NCBI GenBank assembly: GCA_020746995.1
Contig: JAGPXD010000002.1
Span: forward strand, 6,448,001 to 6,512,000
Source of the DNA: Plectosphaerella cucumerina
Taxonomy: Eukaryota > Ascomycota > Sordariomycetes > Glomerellales > Plectosphaerellaceae
DNA length: 64,000 bases
Reading direction: 5' to 3'
Shown here: piece after piece, positions 33,192-44,739 of the stretch
Layout of the letters: every line of letters starts with the position of its first letter
Numbering within the stretch: the stretch's first letter is position 1
Notes under the pieces: generated by a model
Seen by the model: the letters and a program-made list of their open reading frames with translations, nothing else
What the model was told of the DNA's origin: nothing
Database searches by the model: none
Made by a program: the position numbers and the translations under genes

Positions 33192-34288
33192 AAGGGAGGA
33201 ACTTCGAGGGAGAGGCGGGCGTCAGGGGGAAACGGCGTTGTCGATCTTTTTTTAGACTGTGCTGCCTTCAAATCGTGTATGTCCCTTGCTTAGGGGCATT
33301 TGCCAGGGAGAAGGGAGAACATCACCGAGGGGTGACAGGCGTCTCATTGATACGGGCACGATATTTCATCACCATATTCGTCCACTCAGGACATACCGAG
33401 CAAATATCATGACACGCATGGCGGCAGAGCCATTCTCGTTTTCCCGTACTCGGCGACCACCGCGAAGCCTCGTCGACAGATGACGACGTCAAGAACCCGA
33501 AAGCGGTTGACAGCGCAACGAACATGCTTCCACATTCCCGAGCGAGGCGCACATGGCGCCAACCGCGGCCTTCCAGCGCGGTTAACATTCCTCCCGGTGG
33601 AAGTCCAGACCCCTTGGCGTTTCTTCCCCCTTCCCTCGTTGTCTCCTTGCGGTTCGTGTCTCGTCTTTTCCTGGGACCACCTGCGAGCTCGGTGGCGGCC
33701 CTGGGCGTGTCGGGTGGACACAGGAGGCTGGCCGCCTCGCGCCCACTTGACATGTGGCCCCCGGGAATCGTCAGGGGTAGAACGGGAATGGCGTCTCGGG
33801 CGGAGGATGGGAGGGGAACTTAGACGCGATATTTCAACCGCGTTTTCGGTAATGATCGAGGACGCGAAGCTGGCTAGCATTTTTACGACTACGTGATTGA
33901 GGGGATGATAAGTGTGAAGGGTCTGGACGTCAGTAGACGGACGGGTCCAGACCCTATGTATGTTCTTTGTCTGATACTCTCTCACGCCGTCTGCCTTGCC
34001 ACCGGTCTGCTTCCGTCGCTTCTGGCTTCTGGGCCCTTGTCTGGAACTGATCGCCGCTGGCCACGAGGAAACCCGCCCCTGACCGGTTAAAACGGGCACG
34101 CAGCATTCCAGCCGGAACGCATTCCAGATCTACCCGCCTCTCCTTGCCGCGTCCAACGGGGAGGCGCAGGAGTTCTCGGTGTATGATAAAAAGGGTTGCC
34201 CATCTTCCAAGTTAACAAGAGCTGTTCGGTTTGGTCTCCTTTTTGCGTTAGCAAATTTCATATTTCATCATCCCACAGGAGATCAACT
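33192..34288. other. Intergenic, upstream region of the chitinase gene
   Basis: About 1.1 kb. Frames are open on both strands over 33.4-34.1 kb but are basic and low in domain-like character. The last 100 bp contain a TATA-like element. Confidence 0.4.
34182..34192 (+). promoter_or_regulatory. TATA-like element of the chitinase gene
   Basis: TATGATAAAAA lies about 100 bp upstream of the ATG at 34289. Assigned by motif and position only. Confidence 0.35.
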
Positions 34289-35935
34289 ATGTTGGGCTCC
34301 GTTTATCTCGCTTCAGCCATCTTCTGGACGGCGGCGGCTGGGGCAATCACCAAGCGTCAGGAGTTCTACACAGCATCCGTCCAGACGGTGACAGTCCAAC
34401 TATCATCCCTCATCGAAGTCTCGTCATCTACAGCAACACCCACAACAACAAGATCTTCAGTGTCTATCACAACAGGTTCAGCATCATTATCAAATTCTTT
34501 GACTTCATCCACGTCAACTTCAACTTCGACCCTGAAACCACAGAATGACACTGTTCCACGACCAGAACGCATTCAAGAACAGCCAAATGTCGAACAGTCG
34601 GGACGGAATATGACCATGAGTCGGGTTGCCACATCTCCAGCTGTGGGACCCCCAGCTGGTACATATCGAAACGTCGTATACTTTACAAACTGGTATGTTG
34701 GTATCTTTCCATCACTAAAATTGTCAGACACTAATCCTCGTCAGGGGCATCTACGGTGCAAACCATCAACCCAGTAATATTCAGGCCGGAGCCATTACCC
34801 ACCTGCTCTATTCCTTCGCCGATATCAGGCCAAATGGCGACGTGTGAGTACCCCTTTATGACCACCCCGAAGCATGTCGCCAGGCTAACATATCCTCAGC
34901 GTGTCTTCAGACTCCTATGCAGACACTGAGAAGCGCTACCCCGGTGATGTCTGGGGCGAGGCAGGCACAAATGCCTACGGCTGCGTCAAGCAGCTCTTCC
35001 TCATCAAAAAGAAGTACCGCAAATTCAAAGTCCTCCTTTCTATCGGCGGCTGGACCTGGTCACCCAAGTTTGTTCCTGTCGCCGCCACGGATGCCGGCCG
35101 TCGCCGCTTCGCCTCCAGCGCCGTCGCTCTGATGGGCGACTGGGGTTTCGACGGCCTCGATATCGATTGGGAGTATCCTCAGAACCCGACGGAGGCGAAC
35201 AACTTCGTCCTACTCCTCCAAGCCTGTCGCGAAGCTCTGGACGCATATGCCGCGGCGAACGCACGGGGGTATAGGTTCACCTTGACCGTTGCCGTTCCGG
35301 CTGGTAAGCCAAATTACGAGAAGCTCAACATGAGGGGCATGGCCCCTTATGTTGACGGCTGGCATCTTATGGCGTACGACTACTCAGGTTCGTGGGATAC
35401 GACGACCGGCCACCAGTCGAACCTATACGCGGCTACAAAATACGCCTCCGCCGCTGTCAAGGCCGACACGGACTCAGCTCTCAGGTACTACCTAAGCCAG
35501 GGCATTGACTCTAGAAAGATCATGCTGGGTCTGCCGTTATACGGGCGCTCCTTCGCCAACACCGACGGCATGGGCAAGCCGTTCAACGGCATGGGCCAAG
35601 GGTCCATCGAGAGGGGAATCTGGCACTACAAGGCCCTCCCGCTGCCGGGTGCCTCTGAGGGTTGGGACGAAAAGGCTGGCGCTTCCTGGAGCTACGACCC
35701 GAGAACGAGGGAGGCTGTATCGTACGACAACCCAAAGGCGGCAAAGGTCAAGACGGCCTATCTGCTGTCGAAGAATCTCGGTGGCGCCATATTCTGGGAA
35801 TCGTCGGGTGATAAGACAGGGACTGCGAGCCTCATTCGCACCGTGGCCAAGGGAGTGCCAAACATGGATCCTACCAACAACTTGTTGTCGTACCCGGCAA
35901 GCCGGTATGATAATATCAAGAGGCAAATGAGGTAG
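34289..35935 (+). CDS. Secreted GH18 (class V-type) endochitinase
   Basis: Three exons (34289-34692, 34745-34843, 34900-35935) give 512 residues. A signal peptide (MLGSVYLASAIFWTAAAGA) is followed by a KRQ site typical of Kex2-type processing. A Ser/Thr-rich, probably O-glycosylated stretch lies at about 50-100. The GH18 barrel runs from about 128 (YRNVVYFTNWGIYGANHQPS), with KVLLSIGGWTWSPKF and the catalytic FDGLDIDWEYP (acid/base Glu about 258). Other GH18 marks are MAYDYSGSWD, KIMLGLPLYGRSF and GGAIFWESSGDK. It hydrolyses chitin in the wall or medium; the glycine-rich layout matches fungal 42-kDa chitinases, but the Ser/Thr-rich stretch lies N-terminal to the catalytic domain rather than after it. 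No chitin-binding module or GPI signal is visible. It converges on the GPI wall protein gene. Confidence 0.94.
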
Positions 35936-36293
35936 GAGTGGTGGGACTGGGCATGGGCTGGATATCGTGCTTTCTTGGAGATCATGGCGTTTGTAATGGG
36001 GTTCGGGGCAGCATATTGGCATTTTCCTTTGTGTTGCATACATCGGGGCTTGGGATAAATGGTACCACAGGCCACCAGATAGTTATTTAGAGTGGCATTT
36101 CGACAATTAGAATACCCCTTTTCTTCCATGGAGACTTGGAGATGGCAGTAAGCCTCCTGAAATGACAAGATCAGAGGCAGGATGCTCGGCAGTCAGAGAT
36201 GTGAATTAACTTGTGTGTTCATTACGCATCTCGGCGAGGTTTCAGTATGCCTCCTATCTTTACAAATCCATCCAGCTCAGCTCAGCTCAGCCC
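35936..36293. other. Convergent 3' region chitinase / GPI protein
   Basis: 358 bp of 3' UTR-like sequence, including a (GCTCA)n run at 36275-36290 that reaches the stop of the wall protein gene. Confidence 0.5.
36275..36290. repeat. 5-bp tandem repeat (GCTCA)n
   Basis: Three perfect GCTCA units immediately downstream of the wall protein stop codon. Confidence 0.7.
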
Positions 36294-38287
36294 TTACAGC
36301 ACAAATGTGATGATGAGGCCGGCCGCCGCGGCAACTGCCGTCGTCAACAGGGTTTTGCCAAGGACCTGGGCCGCTCCGCTGTCCTCGTCGGCGTTGGCCG
36401 TGCCAGCAGTGGGCACAGGGGAGAGGCCACCATCGACGGGGCCGTTGACTGCCCCCAGAAGACCGCTGGGGAAGACGATGGAGGTTTGAAGGGTGAGGTT
36501 CTCGAGGTTGGTGGTCGCTGTGGCAGCGGTGGTCCGAGGGGGCGCCTCGGTGAGGACCTCGGAGGGGTCAGCGCTGTCGCTTTCCTCGTCCTCGGACTCT
36601 TCGCCGGCCTCGTTGCCAGCCTCTTCTTCCGAGTCCGAGTCGGACTCAGAGTCAGGTCCGTCGCCAGACTCAGAGTCACTGCCACTTTCGTCATCGGAAT
36701 CGCTGCCACTCTCGTCGTCAGAGTCGCTGCCACTTTCCTCACCAGACTCCTCCCCAGACTCTTCATCTTGCTCGCCCTCGTTGCTGTCCTGGTTGTCGTT
36801 GTCGTTTTGCTGGCCCTCCTCGGTGGCGGGCACGGCCTGCTCAGGCTGGTCGGCGACATCGGGGAGAGGTAGGGGCTCAGCATCCTCGGCGCCACCATTT
36901 GTGTCGTCAGCGCCGGGAGTTTGTTGGGCGGGGTCTACAGACACAGGAGCCGAGGGTTGAAGGGGCTGCAGAGCGTTGTCGGCTCCCGGGGTGGGCACGA
37001 CGGGTGCAGCAGACTGGCTAGGAAGAACAGGCAGGGCGCTTCCCAGAGCCGGAACCGCAGACTCGACGGGAGCAACGGGTTCAACAGGGAGAGTTCCGTC
37101 GACAGGAAGCAGAGACGCGCTGGGAATAGGTGTGTCGGGAAGAGGCTCCGGGATAGTCCCGTTGGCGGGAGGGAGCAGGACGGGGTCTTGAGTGGCCGGG
37201 GCATCAACGACCGGGGGAAGCGCGGTGTCGTTGCCAGGAACGGGAACCAGAGGCTCCAGAGCAGGAGTCTCCGCGCCGGGGACGGGAAGATCCGCGACAG
37301 GCGGGACGACAGTGTCGTTGACGGGAATGGAGATGGGAGGGGGAGCCAGAACAGGCAGTTCGGCGGCAGGAGCCTCCTCAACAGGTGCGGGCAGGTCAGC
37401 AGGAGGAGGAATCACGGCCGAGCCGTTGCCGATGAGCGGCGGAAGGGAAGGGATGGGCGCGGGGACCGCGGGAATCTCCTGGCTTGAGGTTAGCTCTGAC
37501 GACATATTGAGGAAGTCGAAGTACTCACCGAGACGACAGGAAGCTCGGAGACGATGGGGTCAGCAGGCTGGAGAACATCCTCAACCCCCTCGGGCAGAGC
37601 CGAAATGGGAGGGACTTCGACTGCGGGGATCTCAGGAAGGGTGCTCTCGACAGGAGGGGGTGTGACGGTGGGCGGCAGAGCGTCATCGAGGGCAGGCAGA
37701 GGTCGGAGCTCGGCGCCCTGCTCACCGGGTTGTGCGCCGACAGGGAAACCAGGCAGGGGAGCAAGAGGAGGGAAGAGATCCTCAGGCTGGTCGACGGCGG
37801 GAGACTCGATGACAGGAGACTCGACGGGAGATGCCAAAGCAGGAGACTCGACAACAGGAGGTTCGGCAACGGGGGGCTCCACGACAGGAGCTTCGCCAAC
37901 GGGAGCTTCGACGACCGGGGTTTCGACCACAGGAGGCTCGACGATGGGCTCAGCGGCCGGGGCCTCCGTCGCAACTGGCGCCTCCGGGGCGGGCAGCTCC
38001 GACTCGACCTGTCCTGGGGGTGGGACATTAATTATAGGCTGGCCGACTTCCTGCCCCGGGACGAGGGCAGGAAGCTCCGCCGCGGGTGTCTCCTCGACGA
38101 CAGGGTCGGCCACCTCCTGGGCAGGCGGCGACTGGGTGAGTTCGCTGGGTGTAGGCACCGCAGAGGCCACAGGGTTCGAGGGCGAAGCAGAGGGGACCGA
38201 GACCGAAACCGCAGGCTCAGCAAGTTGTGGCCTGGCCTCGCACAGCGCCGCGCCGAGCAGAAGCGCAATAGCTTTTCCGTAGATCAT
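36294..38287 (-). CDS. GPI-anchored Pro/Val-repeat cell wall protein
   Basis: Two exons (37529-38287, 36294-37478) and a 50-nt intron (37479-37528, GTGAGT donor, GCTAAC branch, CCAG acceptor) give 647 residues. A signal peptide (MIYGKAIALLLGAALCEARP) starts the protein. Residues 20-430 are dominated by Pro/Val/Glu/Ala repeats such as VVETPVVEAPVGEAPVVEP. An acidic Ser/Asp/Glu stretch (about 480-570) has SGSDSDDE units encoded by 24-bp DNA repeats. A Thr-rich segment and a hydrophobic C-terminus (LLTTAVAAAAGLIITFVL) after small residues form a GPI-anchor signal. It is probably an elongated wall or surface protein; there is no catalytic domain. Repeats make its length likely to vary between strains. 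No named family recognised. Confidence 0.85.
36679..36750. repeat. 24-bp coding tandem repeat encoding Ser/Asp-rich units
   Basis: Units beginning CTGCCACT start at 36679, 36703 and 36727 (period 24 bp), inside the acidic region of the wall protein. The imperfect copies differ mainly at third codon positions. Confidence 0.75.
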
Positions 38288-39960
38288 CTTGTATGACTCG
38301 TGTGTCGATATTGGCAGTTGTATTGTCGTCGATGTATCCGTTTTCTTCCAAGGTCGTCGATATGTCAAGCCACGAGGCTGATGTAGTCAGTCGTGAGGGT
38401 AGTAATAAAGCAATAAAAAAAGGGCCAGCTAGGGCTCGTCGATAGTAAAAAGATGCCGTTTCGAAAAGAATGAAGTCGAGGCGGAAGTAGAATGGAACCT
38501 GTCCTGCAGTCGTAGAAATGAAGTGTCGACCCCGAGAAGGAGAGAGGGGTGAGAAGAAGGGAAAAGATGGTGGTTGAAAAGGAGAGTGAGGAAGCTATGT
38601 TGCGGCACAGCGCACAAGCACACAAACAAAACAACGGAAGAGAAGAAAAAACCACACGGGAAGAAGAAGTAACGAAGTGAAGTCGGCCTCACGGAGCTGA
38701 TGGGAGGAGGAGGAGGAGGAAGAGGTGGGAGGAGTAGGGGAGATCCGCGTTGACCGAGAAATACCAGCACCAACCCCAACCCGCCAGGGGCTGGCCGCCG
38801 AGAACGAGGTGACGAAGCCATCGCCCCGGCGTCGTCTCTGTTCCCCACGGCCCCCTGACGGGATCTGCGACAGAGCCTCGTCTGACGCGCTCCGGATACC
38901 ACATCGTGCCTCGATGCGGAGGATGGGGGTGTTCAGGGGCGGGAGGAGGAGACCGGGCTGTATCACCAGCGGGCATGGGTCTAGCTCCTGGAGCTGGGCC
39001 TCGAACTGCTGCTCTCAGCTGTTGGGAAGCAAGGGGTAGCTCGAAAAACCGTCAGTGAACTCGAGAGGAAGCGAGTCGTGTGCTCGGGCGACCATCTCGA
39101 CGCCAGTGACCGAAGAGTCAACGACCAGCGCCACTCCCTTCTCCTAGGTAGCATCCGTAACGTCCCAAGAACCAAGGTCCAAGATCCTTAGCTTCAGACG
39201 CGTTAAGCATATCCATAATATGCTCTCGCCTCCCGTGCCGCGGCTTGTCCTGGGCGTCATGTCACGACACCACTCATCTCAGACGACAGCACGTCGTCCA
39301 AACAACAGAGGGCCAGAAATGTCAGACGATCAGTTGTCAGTCCCCCAAGGGAGGCGGCCAGGGGCCATCGCAGTTGTTTGAAGGTGCGACCTCTGAGACG
39401 CCGCCCCTGCAGTTGATCAAACCGCCAGCCCCGAGGCCCGAGCAGCAGGGGTAATGTTGGCGCGTTAGCGACACGGGCAGAAGCAACACCAAACCCCTAA
39501 CAGCCAGCCACCGCGCCAGCTGCCCCCTAAAACAACGACTCCATCCCCCGAGCCCACGCTTCTGGAACGTGCCCAAGGCCCGGCCCCGGAGATTTTTACG
39601 CTCCGCTCGTGTTTCGCCCGCGTCGATATTGCAGTGCAGTTCTGTCATCCACACGTCGGCCGAGAGAGAAAGGATCATCATGCAAACCCGAAGCTCATCT
39701 ATTGATGCCTCATGCGGCAGTCCTTGCCAGAAAATCCCGTAGTCCATAGGCCCGTCGTCCGCCTTCGTCGTTTGTAACAATACATAGCTCGGAGCAAGCA
39801 TGCCGCTTGCTCCTGCACCTATGAGCAAACGCCCCTTTTCCTTCTTCCCTGCCCGCCAGATGTGGGCATAGTGGTCCGGATGGACGGTGTTACCAATGCC
39901 ATCGGGCCAACCGGCAGCAGTGGTGTATCCGGAGGCGTCCCGTCAAAAGAGATCCGCATC
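38288..39960. other. Intergenic: promoter and leader of the wall protein, 3' flank of SSR4
   Basis: About 1.7 kb. The part nearest 38288 is purine-rich on the plus strand (CT-rich in the sense of the wall protein), with a GGAGGA run at 38703-38722. A minus-strand frame at 39337-39828 has no domain-like content. No gene seen. Confidence 0.4.
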
Positions 39961-42348
39961 CTAACTTCCCTCTGACTGCCCACCAGGAGTGCCGCCCTGG
40001 GCGACGCCGTGGAACGCATCGCCAAACGCAGAGTCTTCCATGTCCATGTTAAGGTCGAGACCCTCGCCCAGCGAGCCCGCCGCCCCATCCAGCCCACCAG
40101 GAGTTCCAAACTCGGCAAGGGCATCGCCGGCCGTGTCAAGGTCGCCCAGGGAGCTGAAGTCGTTAGCATCGCCCTCGGTCACGGCCGGCGTGCCGGCTGC
40201 CGAGGCCTGCTTGGGGACTGCCGCCTGTGCCGGCTTTGCGGCCTGGCCCGTGGCGTCTGCCGGTGCAGCCGTGCCTTCGGGTGATACGCCCCCCTTTGGA
40301 ACGACCACCCAGTCTTCGCCTCCCGCTCCCTTGTCGCCCGAGGCGCTCTTGTCTGCCTCGGTGTTTCCCATGGCCACATCCTGGGGTGCGTCCTTCTTCT
40401 CCTCCTGCGGGTTCGCCGGGGGGTTGGGCGCCGGTGACGGAACGTTCATGTTGGCCGGCGTTCCGGCGTTCGAGTTGAGTCCACCGGGTGTTGGGAAGTT
40501 CAGAGGCGTAGAGCCCGCGGAGAAGCCCGTGTGCATCTGATCCAGCAGGCCGGCCGCGGTGCCGCCCATGTCAATGTCGTTGTCGTCCACCATGACGCCG
40601 CTGTTCTGAGAGCCTGCCTGCGACGGCCTGCGGGACAGTTCATCGCCGCCAGCTGCTGCCACGGCTGCTGGCTGAGACTGAGGCGGTTGCACCGGTGCCG
40701 GTGGGGTGGGCTGCTTGGCCGGCCGAGGCACGGGCTCGCGGTAGCCGCCATCTTGGATACGGCTGACCTCGCTAAGCGCTGCGATGCGGTGACCGAGCTG
40801 GGCCTCCACCTGCGCGACAATGTCGTCGACCTTCTTGTTATGCTTCTGCGACCAGGCGCTGCCGCCCTCCTCGCCCTCGGCCGTCCTGCCTTCCAGCCTC
40901 CAGAACTCGGGGCCGCGCTCCTCCACAGAGAGGCGCAGGTCCTTCTCCGCCTGTCTGACGGAGGAGCTAGACTTGAGAGACGCCATCATCTTGACATGCT
41001 CTGCCTTCATCTTCTCAATCTCGGCCTTCTCCGAATCGATGTACTCCTGGGCGCGCTTGCGGAAGGCATCTGCTTGTCCCGCGTCGAGCCTGCCAACGTA
41101 CGGCTTCTCTGGGTACGAGTTCAGCGCGTCTCCACCCGGGGCGTTGAAGATGCCCGCGGTGAGAGAGGCCATTTGGCCGCGGAGTCCGAGTCCGAGCTCG
41201 GGGGGCTCAAGCTGGGAGAATGAATAGGGCGACGATACGACCTCTTCCATCCACTCGTGATTCTGCCTGTAACGCGCGAGTGCAAGATCCCGAGGCGTCA
41301 GGATGTCGAAGACGTCCTGCTCCTCCTGGTCGATGAACTCGGGCACGGCCGGGGGCTGCGCCTGTGCCTGTGGGGGCTGCTGGGGCATCGGGCGGCGGGA
41401 CCGAGACGAGGGAGGAGGTGCGGGGGGGTAAGCCATCTGCTGAGGAACCGGCCTACGTCCTTGAGGAGGTCCGTAGGGGCCACCACCAGCGGCGGCGGCG
41501 GCGGCAGCAGCAGCAGCGGCAGCACTGGGCCCGGGACCAGGCAAGGGCACCTGACCCTGACCCGGCCCAGGTCCAGGCGGGCCACGAGGAGCGCCGTGGC
41601 CAGGCCAAGGGATGCGCGGCCACTTGCCGCGATCCGAAAGCATGAACTCCTTGCGCTCAATGGCACCGTAGCTCTGGAGGATGTTGCGCTCCGACATCAT
41701 GTTCTGGATGTCGGGGGTGTACGGGATCGACCTGGACTCGCACTGGTCGGCCGGCTCGCTTTGCGCGTAGTGGATGATCCAAAGATTCATGTCAATCTGG
41801 GGCACGTTGGGGTTGCCCTGCTGCGACGGCACCAGACGGAATCTGCGGCGTGCGTAGGCAGCGATGGGCTCGCCTGGACGGAAGCCTGCGCGGCTGTAAT
41901 AAATCTCGATGGACTGAAAGGGGCGACTTGGTCAGGAAGGCTGCGATATGGGAGTATTGGGCCTGCTTAGACTTACCAGACCATTCCCCAGATCCTGACG
42001 GTGGTACTGCTCTGGCATCCAGATGAAGCCATCGCTGGCAAAGTGCACCCCCATCTTGGAAATGGGCTGCCATGTCAGAATGACCGACCCGGGGTTCGGG
42101 AGCTGGAGATATGTCCAGAAGAAGGGCGCCTTGTCCTTGGCGATCTGAGGCGCCGCCATCAGCAGCTTGGTGACATGCTGAAGGTCGAGGCGCGCAACGC
42201 TGGGATACTGGTTCGCGGAGATGAGGTGAATGTGCGGGATCTGTAAGTGATATCGTCAGTATGCGCGTGCGAGGGTCAATGGGCGCGCGTTGGCATGGCT
42301 CACCAGCTTGCCCTCGATGCTGTCGCTGGGATCCCGAAGCTGCGCCAT
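39961..42348 (-). CDS. SSR4: SWI/SNF and RSC chromatin-remodelling subunit SSR4
   Basis: Three exons (42304-42348, 41977-42240, 39961-41913) give 753 residues. Exon 1 encodes MAQLRDPSDSIEGKL. The N-terminal 220 residues are the Ssr4-type domain: IPHIHLISANQYPSVARLDL, APFFWTYLQLPNPGSVILTW, DGFIWMPEQYHRQDLGN, FRPGEPIAAYARRRFRLV and VPQIDMNLWIIHYAQSEP. A Pro/Gly-rich linker with a polyalanine run and an EEQDVFDILTPRDLALARYR helix follow. A coiled-coil-like segment (RKRAQEYIDSEKAEIEKMKA) and a long low-complexity Pro/Ala/Gly tail complete it. Ssr4 is a fungal-specific subunit shared by SWI/SNF and RSC in fission yeast; the nuclear remodelling role is inferred from that. Divergent from the RBM42-like gene. 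Confidence 0.9.
41490..41524. repeat. GCG/GCA trinucleotide run encoding polyalanine in SSR4
   Basis: A GCC/GCT trinucleotide tract on the coding strand encodes about 13 consecutive alanines within the linker of SSR4. It is a likely length-variable site. Confidence 0.8.
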
Positions 42349-43175
42349 GGTTGCTGTTTGGTCTGTGATGTGCAATTGGCGGGCAGCCGCGTCGATTGGT
42401 CGCGTGCAGGGCAAAAGTGTGGCCGTTTCTGTACGGTCTCAAAAATATCGCTGGTGTTGATGGCGCAGGCGATGAGCGGTAGACGATGCGCCTGGATTGA
42501 TGGGCAGCTCCAGTCAGTCGCGGTCGATTTTGTCGCGACTGGCAGTTCGGGCTGTTGCGAGACTCTGAACGCGGTTTGGGGCCCACACGGACAGAAAGCA
42601 GTGACCTCGATTGGTCACGTGTTGGAGTGCCCAACGCCCAGCTTATTTGCACGTCTGACGGCGGACCTTAAATCAGGCCGAACATGGGTTTGAAGCAGAG
42701 CAAAAACAGTGCTCCGGAGCATTTGCCAAGTGTACACAAGTACTTTGGACTGGGAAATCCATGGCGTGAGATGCTCTGCTCTCCTCCATCAGTGGTACAA
42801 GTCCAAATGTTTGCTTACATAAGAGCGAAAGCTGTTGCCGCTTTGGGCCGTCCCAGAATTTTGCACCTCGTCCCACCAAGAAGCAGCTCTTAGGCCTGAA
42901 ACAGCGACTGAATTAGGCCCAATTCGAACACCCTCCAAACTTCGAGGCCGCCGTTTTTCCTCCGCTGCCTTGAACATCGCCATCCATCACCCAACTTCGT
43001 CACCAGGCCTCGCCAGCGCATTACCTCCACGCCCACGAAATCTCACCCAACACTCCCCGAGTCCCCATCGAACCATTCATTCGAGCATTCTTTGAGCGAT
43101 CTGCGGCTCAGAGGTACGTTTGACCGGCTTTCACAAAGCAAAAAAGCCGTCCGAGTAGCGAGCAGTTCATTCATC
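42349..43175. promoter_or_regulatory. Divergent promoter region SSR4 / RBM42-like
   Basis: 827 bp separate the two starts. No coding region of its own; an in-frame extension of the plus-strand gene reaches 43092 but without a good start. Confidence 0.5.
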
Positions 43176-44306
43176 ATGGCCTACCCGCCCCCTCCAGGTA
43201 CTTCGCGCAGCAACACAAACTCGCCGCATCCCTCCCTCCCCGCGCGCCCGCCCCAGGCGAGCACCACCGGCAGCGGCAGCTCCAGCGGCGGCTTCAAGCC
43301 CGCCTTCAAGCCCGCCTTCACACCCCCTCAGGTCGCGGCCTCGTACTCTCAATATGGCGGCGCCAGCAGCAGCAGCACCACCTCGCGCGCGCCGGGCCAG
43401 TACGCCGCCCCACCCTCATACTCGCAGCCTCCTTCGTCAGGGATGAGCACGCCCTCGTACTCGGCGCAGCAGTCATCGTCGTACCAGTATCCCCAACAGT
43501 CCGGCAGCTACGGCCAGAGCAGCAGCTACAATGCGCCTCCGACCACGTCGTACGGTGCCCCGCCGCAGATCCGCAACCCCTTCCCCATACCCGGCACAAC
43601 GCAGGCCGGCGCGGGCCACGAGAGCTTCGACCCCGAAATGGCCGCCCAAATAGCGCAGTGGCAGAGCGCCTACGGCGGCAGAGACTCCTCTGCAACCGGT
43701 CCCGCCGTCACCGCCGGCCCGACCGCCGGCCCCAGCGTCTATCCTGCAAGCGCCGACACATCCTCCGCCGCTGCCACCGCGTCCGGCCCCCAGCTTCCCG
43801 ACAAGAACAAGACAGTCGCCCGCGAGGGTGGCGGCAAGAAATGGACCGACGACACCCTCCTCGAGTGGGACCCCTCGCACCTCCGCCTCTTCGTCGGCAA
43901 CCTGGCCGGCGAGACGACCGACGACTCCCTCCTCAAGGCGTTCGCGCGCTGGCGCTCCGTGCAAAAGGCCCGCGTCATCCGTGACAAGCGCACCTCAAAG
44001 TCAAAGGGCTACGGCTTCGTCTCCTTCTCTGACGCCGACGACTTCTTCCAGGCTGCCAAGGAGATGAACGGAAAGTACATCCAGAGCCACCCCGTCGTCG
44101 TTCGCAAGGCCAACACGGAGATCAAGGTGACCAACAACAACAAGAACAAGAACCACAAGGGCAAGGGCAATCACAAGAACAAGAGCGGGAGCGGCGCTGG
44201 GGGCGGCGCTGGGGGCTCCTACGAGCCGGGCCTGGGCCCTGTGCACCCCGGAGGCGTCGTCAAGCCTGGCCAGAAGACGAAGAATGGCCTCAAGCTGCTG
44301 GGTTAG
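43176..44306 (+). CDS. RRM RNA-binding protein, RBM42-like
   Basis: A single exon encodes 376 residues from MAYPPPPGTSRSNTNSPHPS; the frame extends upstream but this is the conserved-looking start. Residues 1-150 are Ser/Tyr/Gln/Pro-rich and prion-like. A segment FDPEMAAQIAQWQSAYGG lies near 150. An RRM spans about 234-312, with RNP2 LFVGNL and RNP1 KGYGFVSF. It is preceded by KKWTDDTLLEWDPSHLRL, the lead-in typical of RBM42-type RRMs. The C-terminus is Lys/Asn/Gly-rich with a GLGPVHPGGVVKPGQKTK tail. RBM42 orthologues bind RNA and have been linked to splicing and stress granules; function here is inferred. Divergent from SSR4. Confidence 0.9.
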   Translation: MAYPPPPGTSRSNTNSPHPSLPARPPQASTTGSGSSSGGFKPAFKPAFTPPQVAASYSQYGGASSSSTTSRAPGQYAAPPSYSQPPSSGMSTPSYSAQQSSSYQYPQQSGSYGQSSSYNAPPTTSYGAPPQIRNPFPIPGTTQAGAGHESFDPEMAAQIAQWQSAYGGRDSSATGPAVTAGPTAGPSVYPASADTSSAAATASGPQLPDKNKTVAREGGGKKWTDDTLLEWDPSHLRLFVGNLAGETTDDSLLKAFARWRSVQKARVIRDKRTSKSKGYGFVSFSDADDFFQAAKEMNGKYIQSHPVVVRKANTEIKVTNNNKNKNHKGKGNHKNKSGSGAGGGAGGSYEPGLGPVHPGGVVKPGQKTKNGLKLLG

Positions 44307-44739
44307 TCCGTCACGCATGACGGGGGAGGTGTGTTGAGTGCGCCTGTATCATGAACCGGCTGCGTTCGTAGCAGTCAATGTTGGCGTTCTGGAGTTTTGG
44401 GGCACATGCCCCCTGGGTTAGATAATCAGAGCAGATGGCCGATTAGCATGTGATTCACCATGTTGTCAATCCGCGAGATCTTTGAACAGTGTACTTTGTT
44501 GCAATTGGAGCCTACCACTTCTTCCGGGGTATCATTGCGCCGCCAGAACAGGCGACGCGACTGAGGTCCTCCCTATTTTGTACACTTCCCGCCCTATGCT
44601 TCCGGGCCTCCAAGGCCACCTCAGGATATGGCTCCGATATCCTGAACGACATGTCGTTTAACCATGCTCGCTGAACGCCAGACCAAGTGAAAGAAAAGTA
44701 TGACAGTATAATGCCGTGAGAATGTTGGCTAGCGCCAAT
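44307..44739. other. Convergent 3' intergenic region
   Basis: 433 bp between converging stops; nothing beyond 3' UTR-like sequence. Confidence 0.4.

Noticed and set aside
33407..34099. 230-codon minus-strand frame upstream of the chitinase
   Set aside because: Arg/Gly/Pro-rich, no real start, and both strands are open here, which points to GC-driven chance.
37479..37528. 33-nt intron in the wall protein gene (acceptor at the first CAG)
   Set aside because: A 33-nt intron is below the usual fungal minimum; the next acceptor gives a 50-nt intron with a GCTAAC branch site and keeps frame.
39337..39828. 163-codon minus-strand frame downstream of SSR4
   Set aside because: No homology-like segments and not joined to SSR4; treated as noncoding.
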